Part shown: in pieces, positions 15,501-30,900 of the stretch | How positions within the stretch are numbered: the first letter of the stretch is position 1 | Layout: every line of letters begins with the position of its first letter | Source: Liolophura sinensis | Lineage: Eukaryota; Mollusca; Polyplacophora; Chitonida; Chitonidae | Direction of reading: 5' to 3' | DNA: 64,000 nt | Assembly (NCBI RefSeq): GCF_032854445.1 | Contig: NC_088307.1 | Span: 4,896,001 to 4,960,000, forward strand | Made by a program: the position numbers and the translations under genes | The notes under the pieces: model-generated | What the model was told of the DNA's origin: nothing | The model's input: only the letters and a program-made list of their open reading frames with translations | The model's database searches: none

Positions 15501-18500
15501 GTATATGAAAATATTTGATTTGCTCCGCTGCTGCATGCCAAACATGGAAAGAAGGAGATTTTTGAGCTGTTCTCTGGCAGTTTTCTCAGGTCCAGGCCTG
15601 ATGTCATATTTTTAGGGATTTCAATAACTTAAAGCATTTATTTATTTATTTCATTTTGTGTATTGCACCGTACTCAAGACTGTATCGCTCAAATGACAGG
15701 CGGCGTAAAGTATGATGTACATCTACAATACATGTAGACAGCACTGACATCACTGAAGAAGCAAGAATCCCCCAGAGGAAGTCAGTGTTTATCGCATGAT
15801 CCATACAGAACATCTACGTACATGTGCAATGAAGAGTGTGTGTATACCAGGTCTGTACCCCTATCTTAACCCAGCAGGTCTGACAGTTCTGAAGCTCCTA
15901 GTTACAGGGCTTTGGCCTGCCTGTATCTTTGGTGGCATAGCTCTCCACTGTAAATAATCCCGTTCTACACGTACTTTAGTTTTCTCCATAGATCTACATG
16001 CATCCTCTAGCAGAGCATGGATTCCGTGTACAAACCCTGATGCCACAGAGAAGATCATGTGTGTGTAATACAGAAAAGCAAATCTTTTCCATTAACATTA
16101 GCTGAAATTTGTTTTACTACATGACTCATATGATATTGGTAAAAGTTTTGGACAACCATGATTAGATTCATGTACTTTGACAATTCTGATTTCCCTAGAA
16201 ATCAGCTGAAAATTCTCTAACTTGTGTAATAAACTACATGTGCATGTGTGGTTTATTTATTTACTTGATTGGTGTTTTACGCCGTACTCAAGAATATTTC
16301 ACTTATACGACGGCGGAAAGCATTATGGTGGGTGGAAACCCACAACCATATGTAGGTTGCTGACAGACCTTCCCACGTACGGCCGGAGAGGAGATCAGCA
16401 TGAGCTAGAATTGAACTCACAGCGACTGCATTGGTGAGAGACTGCTGGGTCATCACGCTGCGCTAGCGCGCTAACCAACTGAGCCACGGAAAACCCATGT
16501 AGATGTATGTGTGATGTACAACACTTTGTACTGTACGTGTACATGTACACGTAGTCATGTTATTAGGGAGCTTCAAACGGCGGTACCCTTAGTATCAGTA
16601 TACATATTATCCTGCCATAATTCAACTTAATGCAAGCTGATATTACAGCTTGGAATTAACGAAAGATAACTGTGCAGACAATCTCCAGCTGCCTAATGTA
16701 CATGTATAATACAGTACCTACATGTACTTGCAGATGTGCCTGTTATTAGACTACAGGCACATGACTTACATTTATGACCTTCTACTTCAAAGTACATCAT
16801 ACCTGTGTACATGTGTCATATATTAGTTTGCTTGAGGTTTAACAAGCCCTTGTATATTACACCTTATCTCTGCCAGTTCCTCTTTTCCTCACTGGGCAAA
16901 ACCTTTTTGCAGGACTTTGTAACGTTGCTGGGGGGGGGGGGGGGGGAGACTGGGCAATAAGTACAGCATACAACACACTGGAACATGCATGCCTATATGT
17001 GAATGTACACTGTATGCGACATCACATTTATTTCTGTTCAACAGAAGTCAACACATTGTCACAGTTTACATCAGGATGTGTCACTCTGAATAATAAAACA
17101 ACTATTGCAAGTGTATGAAACTGTAAGGCTTCAATATTGTTAAAACCCCTCGTTACCTGCAGCCCAGTACATATGTACCTGTGATCGTGTGATGTTTGTT
17201 CAGACCTGTGTTACAGTGTATAAAGATTATACCTGAACAACACAACTTTGTTCGTTTTTTATCCAAGTCTGGCGACAACCAGATTTCCAGTGATTTTATC
17301 TGCATCCATGAATTTTCTCCCAATACACAATCGACACTTCCAATTCACAAATTTCCAAACTGAAGACAATAACCTAGGGGATTTCGCTTTAACAAAAAGA
17401 AGAAAAGGGAAAAAAATACAGAAACCCTCCAGAATTTCAAGACGTGCCTCCAGTTGTAGAGCTTCTTCATCTGTTATGTACCCACCAAGTGTGTGACGAA
17501 GGATTCCATGTAACGCTGACTTCCCTTGGTCGTGTAAATTCCCCAATCTAAGATAAGCCAATTGAGCATTGTTTAGCAGCCAGACAGCAAACAATACACT
17601 GAGACATCACAGACAAAATCTCACCCACGCTGGTTTCTACATCAATGAGGCTAATTTGATCGCAGACATTGTGAAGAGCGAGAGGAGGGAGGAAGAAGTA
17701 TCAAACCTCCAGTTTGTGGTTTCCACAAAAAGGCTTGCTTTCTGTGAAAGCAACGTTGCCTCTGCATTATGTATGTACTGAATAAGAAGCTGTTCAAAAT
17801 GGAAATAAGTGTATACACATCGATACATGTACATGTATGAGCCAATGGTTGTATTGTATCAAATACATGTGCTTTTATTTCAAGTTTTTACTGTATTTGG
17901 CCTGAAATATAGCCTATGACAAATTAACATGTACTCCATTTGCTTGATTCCAAGAGCTCTATAGATCTTAGAAAGGCATATTGAGGTTGGATTGATCATC
18001 CTACCGGGAAATGTAAGTTTCAGCATCCAAGGTAATATTTTATGACCTTTGTTTACCTACAGACATGGCATTTGTTCTCGGCAAAAATGATTTTCATTTC
18101 CCAAAACCACAGGTTGCATACATGTAGTTATTGTATTCTGTATTATATGACATTTTCCACTCCGGATCAGCCAAACTAAATGTACATGTAACAGGTCTGC
18201 TTTGAATCAACAAATGAGTTATTGCCAAAAGGCTGCCAATAACTCTATCCGAGCTGTGCATGCATGATCAGTCTATCCTCCACATGGCCATACAGGTTGA
18301 GGGAGCGGGAACAATGGCACTGCTAGGGCAAGATAACGGGGCATTGTGTGCTGGGATACAGACATGGCTAATCCTGTCAATTGGTACAGCTGATGGCACA
18401 AGACAGCTGGCAAGTGGACAGCAGTATTGATAAATTAACAAGGGCAGATGTGATGCAGTCATAAAGAGTGGCCATCTACGTAAATATATACATGTATATA

Positions 18501-18916
18501 CACATATAGATATAGTGTACCAGGTATGTACATGGACATGAGCAGATATTTAAAAACATGCATAGCATACATGTACTCTTTTTAAGATTTAGTGTCAGAT
18601 GTTGGATTGGTACATGAAAGTACTGTAAATCTTCAACATTTTCGACCGCTAAAGCACTTTTCTCAGTGGAATTTATACACACAATTATTACGAAAATGAT
18701 GCTAGAAATGATTTGCATATGTCATTAAAGACAAAGGCTTCATAAAACTGTGCGAATTATTTCTCTGCAACTCACAGTTCTCTCCAAATGTTTCAAAATA
18801 TTGGTTGCAGAGGTGGATGAAATGGTTGAAGAATTACACATAGGGTAGGTCAGTTAGATTTTGTTCATATGACCTGCATCCCATGCAAGTTTACATGTAA
18901 CACACTTAACTTTATG

Positions 18917-18965
<49 letters not shown>

Positions 18966-21900
18966 GTACAGCTACATGGACATGTACACATGCCTTAAGA
19001 ATGCTTTAGAAATGTACAACGTTACATGTACATGTATATCACTGAAGCATTTGAAATCCAGTTATAAACATGTGTTCAGTGTAATGATGATCACTTTGTC
19101 ATCCCAAACAGCTGTTAATTTGGACATGTTTTGATCGACGCTGTGTCCCAGGTGTCAAAATTCAACTCATAAGAACCGGCCCAGATAGCACAGTTGGTAG
19201 AGTGTCCGCTTCGGGACCGGTAGATCCAGGATCAATCCTTGATTAAGTCACACCTAAGACTTTAAAAGAGGAAGTTGTAAGTTCCACGCTTGGCGTTCAG
19301 CATGAAGGGGATAGTGCAACGACTGGTTGACCCGTATCAGTATTATGGCTCGGGCGGTGCGGCTTACTTGCCTTCGGTAAGTCGTCTCAGTGAAGCAGCA
19401 CTAGATAAAAGAGCGGTGGAAATCCGTCCTGCAACAAGGAGGCATATTACACGTACATGCACCCTAAGGATTTCTTCGTCGTCATATGACTGAAAAATTG
19501 TTGAGTACGACGTTAAACCCCAAGCACTCACTCACTCGCTCACTCAACTTATAACATTGAAAACAGTGGCTAGATGTACATGTACATGTAATTAGGTTTT
19601 AAAATGAACAGCTATTTAAATTCTTTCGTGCTTTCAATGGTTCAGAGGTGCAGAGGCCAGATTTTCAGAAATGTATCTGAAATCAAGTCTAGATTACATG
19701 AAATATCACAACAAAATGGGAAATCCAACAACTCTAATGGGATTTTAATCCAGGCTGAATACCTGGAAGTGGCTGGGTTTCATAGCTAATGGTTTCATCT
19801 TCATGTACAGCACATGTGCTGTACCTGTTACCACCACATGAAGAAACACTTCATGTCAAAAGTCCTGAAATAACAGGTTTACCTAACATGTACACCTTCT
19901 TGGCCGTCTGACAATATATGAACCACTTTATCTGAATTTCATGATTATTCTTTTTTTGTGTGTTCCCTTTAAATTTATTGAGAATCCGGGTTCATTGTAA
20001 AACTGTACAGGGTTTATTAGCACATCTGTAATGGGAGACTCGATGACTAGCTACACAGAGTATCCAAATGACAATAGAGAGCATCATTTTCTTCCGTGAC
20101 GTTGCACTGCATGTGTACTTCATATACAACAGGTTTTATGAGCACACATACACCGACAATTGTGACGTAATAAAGGAAAGATCAATAAGTTTAGAGAGTT
20201 TGGCGGTCTTGATACAGGCGGGAAGGAGTTTTAGGAGTTCCCCATAGGCTATGAACAGATGTGTTGTTACAGATGTAGAACAAAGACATGTTGTACATAT
20301 ACACGTAGCCTAACACCATGCACTGTTAATAATGTTAGGGGCATAGATGAACATGTGCCAGATGTCACTCGCATAGACCTAATTAACAGTTACTGTATGT
20401 AATACAAATCTGACTGGAGATTAGCCATGTAAAATTTACACATTGCTTTAAGTTGTATGCACACTCAGCCATTTGTCACACTGATTTCTAAAGATGGATG
20501 CAGATGGTACAGTTTTAGTTCATACAGTTTGCAGCTTACACATTTCAATTCTGTTGATTCAAGGCATTAATACACAGACATAAAAATTTAAGTAAACTCT
20601 AGTATACATGTGCTTTTACCAAACATTGTAAGTCTAACTTGTAAATCAAGGCTGTGTACAATCTTGTGCTATGATACTGTACTGGACCAGTGTCAGGACC
20701 AACAATAACATTGTGAGACATTTAATTAAAAAAAAGACACCTCTTGGGTAAAATTTTAGGTCATTTACTGTACAAAATTGGTAACAACTTAGTGCGTTTA
20801 CTATATGCAGATTTTCAAACACTCTGTCTAGTACAGCGCTTGGAATTGGAATTTTCACCAATCTCTTTGTGCTTCAATGTGTACTGGATTTACATTGTCA
20901 TTATCTATTGCATAGTCACAGTCACCACAGGTGTCGCCACATTGTCTACTTTCCACTGATCTACATGTATACATGCACATGCAGCACAATTAAAATGCAA
21001 ATACACAGCTAAGCACTACTGATTAACCAATAGCCTTATCTTTTCATCCAAATGTATTCCCTATAAGTCCCATAATCACAGATCAAGCAGATCTACAGAT
21101 CAAGTTACACATGTACGTTCAATATCAGTTCAATATTAAACTGCTATTATTGATATTCAAAATTCATGTCTTACTGTATCAATATCTATTTGTTCCTTTA
21201 ACTACAATGTATGCACTGATTGTACACGAACTAACACCGCTTGTTTTTTTTATCCATCCCCTCCCTTTTTTTTACTTCTACCATGGAATTTATATTATAA
21301 ATTTGTATATATTTTTTGTCTTATTAAGAAGGTTGTTTTGCAGAGCTATGGGTATCAAGGTAGAAAATCTCCTCACATGAAGGTTGTATCGTAATCATAC
21401 TATCGCATAGGTGACAAAAGTACCTTGAAACTTCCAACAACAAAAAAAAGAACCATACATATGATACATGTCTTGTATATTTATTTATTTGATTGGTGTT
21501 TTTGCTATTCTCAAGAATATTTCACTTATGCGATGGCAGCCAGCATTATGGTGGGAGGAAACCGGGGAATGGGGTGGTGGGGCTGAAGCCCACAACCATC
21601 CGCAGGTTGCTTGCTCAACCTTCCCACTTATAGCGGAGATGAAGGTAGCATGAACTGACTTGAACTCATAGCAACCAGATTAGCGAGAGACTTCTGGGTC
21701 ATTACGCTGCGCAACATGTACTGTATAAGCTAATTGTACAGTACCTTGTAAATTCATTGTACATGTACAGCAAAAAGATATCTGCTGTATTTGTGTCTGA
21801 TCTTTCTCATCATTACACATACCTGTACTTAAACTCAGGTTATACTGTATGTACATATACAACAAAAAAAAAAATAAATAAATAAAAAAGCCCCTTCATA

Positions 21901-24900
21901 ACAGCAAAATTTCCAATTGCTTGACAGCTAACAGACACACTGTAGTTGTTCACAGTGACACAATTTCGCAGTACCTTAATTTAATGCAAATGAATTCGCT
22001 GTTAACAATGTATAATGAACATGTACATACAGTGATGCGTACAGGTATGTATTACTCACACCTGTTTTGTTACCCCCAACTGGATTAAATGCTCGTGTCA
22101 AGGTCATATGGTAAAGACTGAAAGCTTCCTTCCACCCACTTTACCTGTACTAACACATTTTACTATTCAGCAGTTATATTAATATCAGATTAATTCATTG
22201 TTTTACCACAATGAGTTAATGAGGCTTTACCTCATCATATCTCAGCACACTTGAGGAATACCTGTCCAGTTCAGATATTAGCAGAGACTGCAGGAATGTA
22301 GCTGAGAATACCTGACTGGGAATGACATACCTGAGCACCTGAGTGACACAATTAGCTGCACAGATTTAGCTTGTGGTCACTTGCACAGTCAGCCATTGTC
22401 AGACTGTCACAAAATTATGTAGTCTTAACAAACCCATTCCACACAGCCCAGTTCATCTATTGTCTATGTCTACATGTATATATGTATAATATGATTTATT
22501 TGCACTTCCTACCTGGTACTCAAAACTGCCTCTTAAAGAATACAAATGCTGTCAACACAGATTTCCCTACATTCTTTACATGAATAGTATGTACTGTAAT
22601 TCTTCAACCTTTTTGCATGTTTGCAAGGTGTTTATTCAAACATATTATGAATGCATTATTCTGTATAGACAGATAAAATTATCCTTTTGTAAAGCCCTGA
22701 AACTGACCAATATAATTTTGTCTTCAAACTCAAATTAAGAGAGTGCATAAATTACACTAAGATTTGCTCTGTTATACGCGAAAAGGTTAAGGAGTTAGGA
22801 TATAGATATTTCTCTTTTAACAACAAGCGCCCCAACACAAATGACATTAATGAAATGAACAGTAAAAAATGAAACAAACAAAGTAGAAGTAGGGAGGGCA
22901 ACACATACTTATACAGTGTTTCCTTCAAAATGATTACTACAAAGTTGAATAGTAAATCAAGCTGGAGAGCATTACAGGAAGAAGTACATGTACATCATTT
23001 ACTCGACAAGCTTCTGTATAGGGTATAAGCTGCATTCAGATTTAATAACCATGCACTGAACATGTGTGATACGTAGAAGTTAAAGAATACCACATGGCCA
23101 TTTCAGATTATACTGTTCTTCACAATGGCGGACTGTAATCTGCAATGACCATGTGACTAGCGATAATAACCTGAGCTACATGTATATGTTTACCCAACAG
23201 TTTTTTTTTTCTGATACTAATTATGGGTTAGAAATACATGTAATTTAGAATCACTATACATGTACACGTAAAAACTCTGACACCTAAACAGACAGGTACA
23301 TGTATATACAGTACAAGACGTGGGAAGGTCTGCTAACAACTGGCCGGATGGTCGTGGGGTTTGAACTTTCACCCAGGCTCTACCCAGTTTCCTCCCATCA
23401 TAATGCTAGTGGTCATAGTATAAGTGAAATATTCTTGAGTACGGCGTAGAACACCAATCAAATAAATAAGTAAGTGAACGTTGCAGTTTCTTTCATCCCC
23501 TGTTCTAGAATGCCTACTATTTCCCAGTAGAGCAGACAAAAGCAGTAGAGTTAGGGTTACATCATGATTTGCGAGGACTACATGTACAGTGTACATGTAG
23601 GTAACACTGCACTCGAGGGCCTGCTGTAATATTGTGTAATATTTTATAGCCAAAATGTCTCAAAATGAACCAATCAAAAACAGTACATGTACCACAGAAA
23701 CCAGAACTTTCATAGATCATGGGGTCCACAAATGGAAATCCTGCTGGCTGATTTGTACAGGCGTGATGATTTAAAAAAAAAAAAGATGCTACATGTTTAG
23801 TATGTACAGAAGTAGGCTAGTGTAGATGTGCATGTACATAATACATTTATTGTCCACTACACTGATTTGACCTTCATTAGTTCCTCCTCTTGCGGTCCAC
23901 TGGAAACAGTCCCCATTCATAACGATAACTCGTGTAGAGTTCAGACATGGCAGCATACATGTATGAGAACTACCAACTCACCCCCCTCCCTCACCCCCCA
24001 AATACCTGTATTCAAACATTTCACAGCCATTTCATTAGACATCTACTCAGTTGTGCAAGGAATAATGTGACAGCAATACATCTTGGAAGGGGCATTCAGT
24101 ATAAATGTACTATGGTAGTATCATCAGGAAGACACCCTAGTGACAATGGACCATCTAAAAGCATGTACAATATCATGTACAGAACAAGTCCTCAATATGT
24201 GACTGACCATCATCGACAGTGGTCAGTACCTAATTCTCAAGCCTCATCTAAACTTTTGACCCAATCTCAAGTGTTCTCAAGTAATTCAGGAAATGTCAAC
24301 TTACCGGTAATACAGGCAGATGTACTTGTACTTCAGACAGTTTGATATTATCAACTCTGTGGGCAATGAGTACCATTTGAAATACAAATGTCAAAACTGT
24401 AATGTATTTTGCCATTTCAACACTTTTCGAATGACACAATTTGGTTGATTCTGATTTATTCATCCAGCTTATATGTTATAGGACCACTGTTTGTGGTTTG
24501 TTTCAAGCCTTGCACAAAGATTTATTGTGAACTTTAAGCAATTTCTCGTTATAGAGACTTAGACGTAGAAATAATCTTAAAGATCTTCAAATGCCCATAC
24601 ATGTGCTTCTAAAAGAGCATTTCTACATGTACATACAAAACTTCACTTGAAATCCACTGTATCATATAACATAAAAATAATATAAATGTATTAGAACAAT
24701 ATTTCAACCTGCGGATCCTCATGAGTTTCCAACAGGTTCTTCCCAGTTTCCTCTTACCATAATGCTGGCTATTGCCGTATAAGGGAAATAGGAAGAAGTC
24801 CGACGTAAAACACCAATCAAATAAATAGAACAAAACAAAATATTTCTAATATACTGCATATATACATGTATATGTATGTGCAAGATACAGCTAAACAACT

Positions 24901-27900
24901 GTATTTATTCTGTCAACTCTAAACAAATGAGTCAGTCTACTGTCAATTTGGTCATTCTATCATCAATATGCCACATGATAAAAAATGAGCATGCCGGACA
25001 TCCACTCTGAAGCATGGGAATTGGGTCTGCCTAGCTTCTTCAGTCTTAATACGGCCATTATCTGAAAGTATTCCATATCACAACACATCAAGGCACTCTC
25101 TATTTATAGGTAGCTTGACCTTGGATAATCAATATCAGCTACATGTACATTCAGCCACTGAGACGAAGGGCAGTTCAATGGGCAGACGGTGTTTCTTCAT
25201 TTACTGCACTGCACCCGCATGTCGCCAGAGGGCTGCCCTTCAACAAGCCTGTCATGTGCACACGGCAACAGATCAATTGCATCTGTATCTCAATTGGTAG
25301 GCATAGAAACACTGCCTTCATGCATGCTTATAAAACCAATTCACTTACTATTTCACAAACCTTATGGCTTGGGGCATGTACATGTACATGAACATCACAT
25401 ACAATCAAGACTGTCAGTATAACGTATAACATCAGTGCTTACAACTCCAGTACTGGCACCTACATGCACAGCACAACATGCATGTGTATATATTTATATG
25501 TGTATATACACATATATAACAGAGCCAGGCTATACATATATATATATAACAGAGCCAGGCTATATATATATATATATATATATATAACAGAGCCAGTGCT
25601 TTCATAGTACAGTGGTTGTACGTGTTCAATGTTATCTGTCAAGGTACAACTATACATCATAATGCTAACCTATTTTCCATCTGAACACTAAATACACACA
25701 ATGTGCACACAAGTGCATATAACATTTGCTTACAGGTTTAAGATGTGACATAAAATCAATGGATGCTTAAACTGTATTGTTTTTGTATATGAACAGTCAG
25801 CCAATGGTAACTGCTTCAATACATCTACCTTTCCACAAATGTATTCATGTTCCTGTACAGAAAGCAAGCTTCAAAGCCTATGCACATTACACTGTACATG
25901 CAGTGATGCTGAATTTGTGGCTAAAAATCACAATGCAACTTCCTGGTATATTTCAATATTTTTCCACAAGAAGTCACTTATAGCTCCATATACATAGTCA
26001 TTCCATGGCTGGTACTGTGCGTTTGCTGTAATGACCTCACTATGTCTTTAAAGCCACATAGTATGCAAGTCTTGGGAATATTGCCAATTACATTGATTTT
26101 TTTCTGCGATATTTATAGCTACATGCACATACATGTAGCTATTTTCCTGCATACTATGTCAGGTTATGTTAATGGGAATATGTGAAGACGTAAATGCGCC
26201 ATATTATAGTAGAAATATTCTTGTGCCCATGTCATTAGCCAATGTTATGTCAGGATATGGGGTTGATTATGTTGAACATGACCATTCCTACACACCTCTC
26301 CACTCATCACTGATTAATGTTACATGTAATCATAAACTTAATATGCTGCAACATACACACATGTACATCTGCAAGTACTTGTATACACATGTCACACCTG
26401 TTACACATGTAGCACTGTTACTGCATGTAGTAATGTGTTACATTTTGCCAACTCTTTCATTCCTTCAAAGTACAGTGCATATGAATAAGGCACATTCAAC
26501 ACTGTTTAGATGGAAACTCACATAAGTATAATCTCTATAAATCACAATGAATATTTTTAAGTTTACCTTCAGGTCACATCTAAGTAACAGGCTTACACGT
26601 ACACACGTTTTTTTTCTTCTTTTGCCACTCACTTTTCACACCTGTCGTGCCTGCTTATACATTTTCTTTTAACCTGTCAGACAATAGTAGATAATATTTC
26701 TTTTCACATGGTGACACTAAAGCATCAAGGTCTACACTTTTTCTCTGAGATTACACCAAATACATGGTGTTACATAAAGCCTAGTGTATGTTGCACAGAT
26801 AGTGCTGCATGCAAGTAGATACACGTAAATTTACATGTACATGTACTGTACATGTACAGCCTCAGACTGGCACACCTCTCCGGCAAGTGTCGCACTACTG
26901 CCAGGTCAGTATTGTGAAATGGGTCAATCTAGACAACAGTATACTGTCAGAACTATGTACCTCAGGATTAAGTGGATATCTTTATCATTCAATCTGGCTT
27001 TATAAGCCTGAAAGTGAACTTTACCCACGCCAGTGTAATTTCGGATAAAACTTGTGAGGTGACGCTTAGTAATGGTGGGGGTGGGGTAAGGAGTGCATGT
27101 ACATGTAGGTAGTACAGGGGGTGGTAAAACAGAGAGATTAGGAAATGTCTACATTTATTTATTTATTTGACTGGTGTTTTACGCAGTACTCAAGAATATT
27201 TCACTTATGTGACGGTGGCCAGCATTATGGTGGGAGAAAACACACAACCATCCGCAGGTTGCTGACAGACTTTCCCACTTACGGCTGGAGAGGAAGCCAG
27301 CATGAGCTGGACTTCAACTCACAGTGACTGCTGTCTATAATAAAAATATGTATGATAATGTATGCACATGTACACAGTTTAAACATGATCATACCAGTGT
27401 GGATTGTGAAATGCATGTCATTCATGTACACTGTAGGTAATCTATACTTTCGCTGTATAGCCATGTCTCTGTAGTGTAATAGTATACAGCTAGTGCAAAG
27501 AAAAGCACCTGTTGTGAGCCACTACATGTACATGTATACATTACTGAAAATGTTGTTATGTGGATATATGTACATGCACTATTTTCTGATCACACATGTG
27601 CAATGTACTAGAACATAGTACATGTAATGTATGTGAGTCGTACAATGTTAACCATGCAGCTTTTGCTGCAGAATACAACATCAAAATGTGCGTTCAACGT
27701 ACATCCCAGCACAGTGACTTATTGTTTTAAACCTTGCACACATACACGTACGAAGCTTAAACCCACCTTACAAATCTATCCTTTGTCTCGTTCTTTTTAC
27801 ATGTATATACATCTGACGTGTATGACTGGAAAATATATAGTGTATTAGCCCACATGTAAACAGTCAAGAGCGGAGATTACCTGCACATGATTTTTAACGC

Positions 27901-30900
27901 ACAGGTGAGACAGTTGAAGAAATGCCCAGAAGATATGTACACAGAAGATAATACAGTCCAGAAAGTATAAACTGAGATACCCAGTCTTCCACACATTGAA
28001 AGCATTGAGACTTGGCACAGGCAATCGGCAAAAAGGGCCAAGTTAAAATCCCACAACCACCTGTAAACAGTGACAGATCCATGGGTATAATTGTACTAGT
28101 TAGAACTATTGACAGCTTTAGATGGGAGAGATAAGATGTCAAAAGACTAACAACAGGGTCACCCATGGGTATCCAGGGAAGACAATGTCAACAAGGTACT
28201 GCCAGTTTTCAGTTTCTGTCCCATGGATCATGTCACTTGTTCAGCAGTCGCAGCATGTGGGGTTCATGATAAATTTACATGTACACGCAAGTGACAGGTT
28301 CTGAACACTGGCTGTCTCATGAGTAAAATACATACATGTACACAGTTATAAATCTATCACAACAGGTATTCCATTACACAATAAGAGTGAGATGCCACAA
28401 TGCATGAGGCAACAATGTAATTTTAACAAAGAAGCTGAAGGTCATGTTCATGGCAAAGTATACATACAACATTAGGAGGTAGATCTAAATGTACAGTATA
28501 ATAAATATATCAGCACTGAGATATACATGTACATGTAAAGGCCCGCTACAAGGTCACAAGCTCAGACAACATACATGTACATCTACATAATGCTTCAATT
28601 GACACAACCCAACAAGCAAACGGACAACTGAAAAACTAGTCACATTATTTATTTCCCATTAAGGTGGGAAGAAACCAGGCAGAGCTCGGGGGAAATCCAC
28701 CACCAATGGCAGGTTGCTGGAAGACTTTCCCACGTTCAGCACTTGCATTTGTTCATCACAAGAATGAACTAATCCACTCCCTGAAAAATTTGCGGACATT
28801 AACCATATAACCGGAGCTGTGAGAGGTGGACCTGAGCCTTATTGGCCAAGGGATGATGGGGGCCTTAGAGTCCACACTGCACTATTAAAACTAAACAACA
28901 CAAAAATACTTTCAAAAGAACATTAGGCATTTAAAATGACACCCTTCATGCCAACAATTAAAATTTTCTTATAAGGAATTAATTAAAGTTCACAAAAAAC
29001 TCTCCAGCCCTATAAGGTGGATAAATCCAGCAGAACCTGTCACCTGAAAACTGCTAAACTTGAAATACAGCATCTAATACAACAAATCTGATTTCAAAGT
29101 TGTCTATTTTTATGTAACATGTATACAAGATGTAGACAGTTTGTGTAGATGTTTGCATCCACAATTTCAAATATTTAATTTTTAGCTGGCTTCATCATGC
29201 ACTGAGCTTTGTGTTAAGAGTCCAATATACATGTATCTAGCATGTAATCGGAGCATCAACACAGGCAAAATCTGATACCCTTCAACACCCAGAATTCACT
29301 GATTTCACAATGACATCTTGAAGGCTTTTGTGAATTCAAATCAACTGAAGTGTAAAAACATATTATAATCACCACCTGAACGAATGAAAGAGGGGCAAAC
29401 TTTGGAAATCGGCTGAGACAACATGGAAATTGACTCCAAGCATACTGCAGACAATCAGGAAGCCCATCTCAAAAGGTACTGTATATCAATCTGATCTGAC
29501 TTTAAATGGTGACATGACAGGGTCACTCATGTAAAACATATTAACTGATGAAAAGACTTCCCTACAAAGCCATCATTCAAAGCACCATGAGATCACATAA
29601 AAATCATCAGATCTCTGAACCCCTGGGTTACATAATGAAAATTCATCATGGAATCTTAAATCTGACCTTTGGCCCAGAGCTACATGTACGAAATACTGAT
29701 TAAGTGCCTGAGGCATCAACTAAGATGAAAATGCATACAAAAAGCCATGATTTGCATACTACACAACACAAACATAGGGTGTACAACAACAACTCCATCA
29801 TAATCACTGCTCATCGCATGCAAATGTATACTTAATACGGATGCATGTGTACATATGTAGATGCATGAGCAACTGATTCATACGGCTAGCAATGCTTGTT
29901 AGACATTATTTAAATACATCAACAATGAAAACAAAACAATAGGTTTGCTTTTTCATAAAGTAGAAGTACTGTACAAGTGTCATTATGTACATTATTTATC
30001 AGTCATACAAGTTTTCCTTTATCAGAAAGTTAAGGAATTAAGCAAACTTTTAATATTATTTAGGTTTGCAATTGACTATGTAAATGTAAGGAACTAAACA
30101 TGTCATGATGCTGGGACAATATAGTTCTAAAATAAATGATAATGATACTAAATATTAAACTATTTGTAGCAGACTCTTGTTTACAGTTGATTGCAGCTGA
30201 CAAGCTTTTTACTTTGTTTTCATGTCACCGATTTCATGTAAATGCATGTACAGTTGCTGAGTTGACCAAGTGTAGAATGTTAAAAATTACAATTCTGACA
30301 AGTTCCTCAATCTTTTCACAATTTCTATATGATAAAAAGAATAAAATTTTACAATTCACGTAACATGTGAGAAGGTTGACGATTTTTCAGTATTGCAGGT
30401 GTGTAAGAAAACTGTTGAATTGTCAATTTATAGGATGTTCAATTCATTACAGTCAGTGACACACAGGTACACGCAGATTCCAGGCAGTGAAACCTATACA
30501 CTTCCATATCTGATATCAAACTTGTCTCAATCCTATATACAAGTACAGGTACCATGTTCCATATAACAGACAATGCGCTTGGCCAATACACTGTCTTTGT
30601 ACTGGAGTGCTGGTTTGTGTACAATGCATTGTTTCAAAATCGGTAGTCTACTAGACAAAGATCAATATGATATGTCTTCTTAGTACATGAATCTTCCACG
30701 AACGTACAAAAGCTCTAGCTGTGAAAAGTATTTTTTTTAAGCAAAATCCTTCATACTTACGGCTGCATACTGCATGTTCACGCGTACGGTATCCATTGCT
30801 ATTCACGAAGCTCAAACTTAACTTGAAAAACCTAGTTAATGGAACAAAAAATGCCTCCTTCCTGTTAAAAATAAAGACCACAAATACTGCCCGACCAGTT

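Noticed and set aside
19290-19493. 67-codon frame starting [12 protein letters not shown]
   Set aside because: Lies within the family B SINE bounded by target-site duplications.
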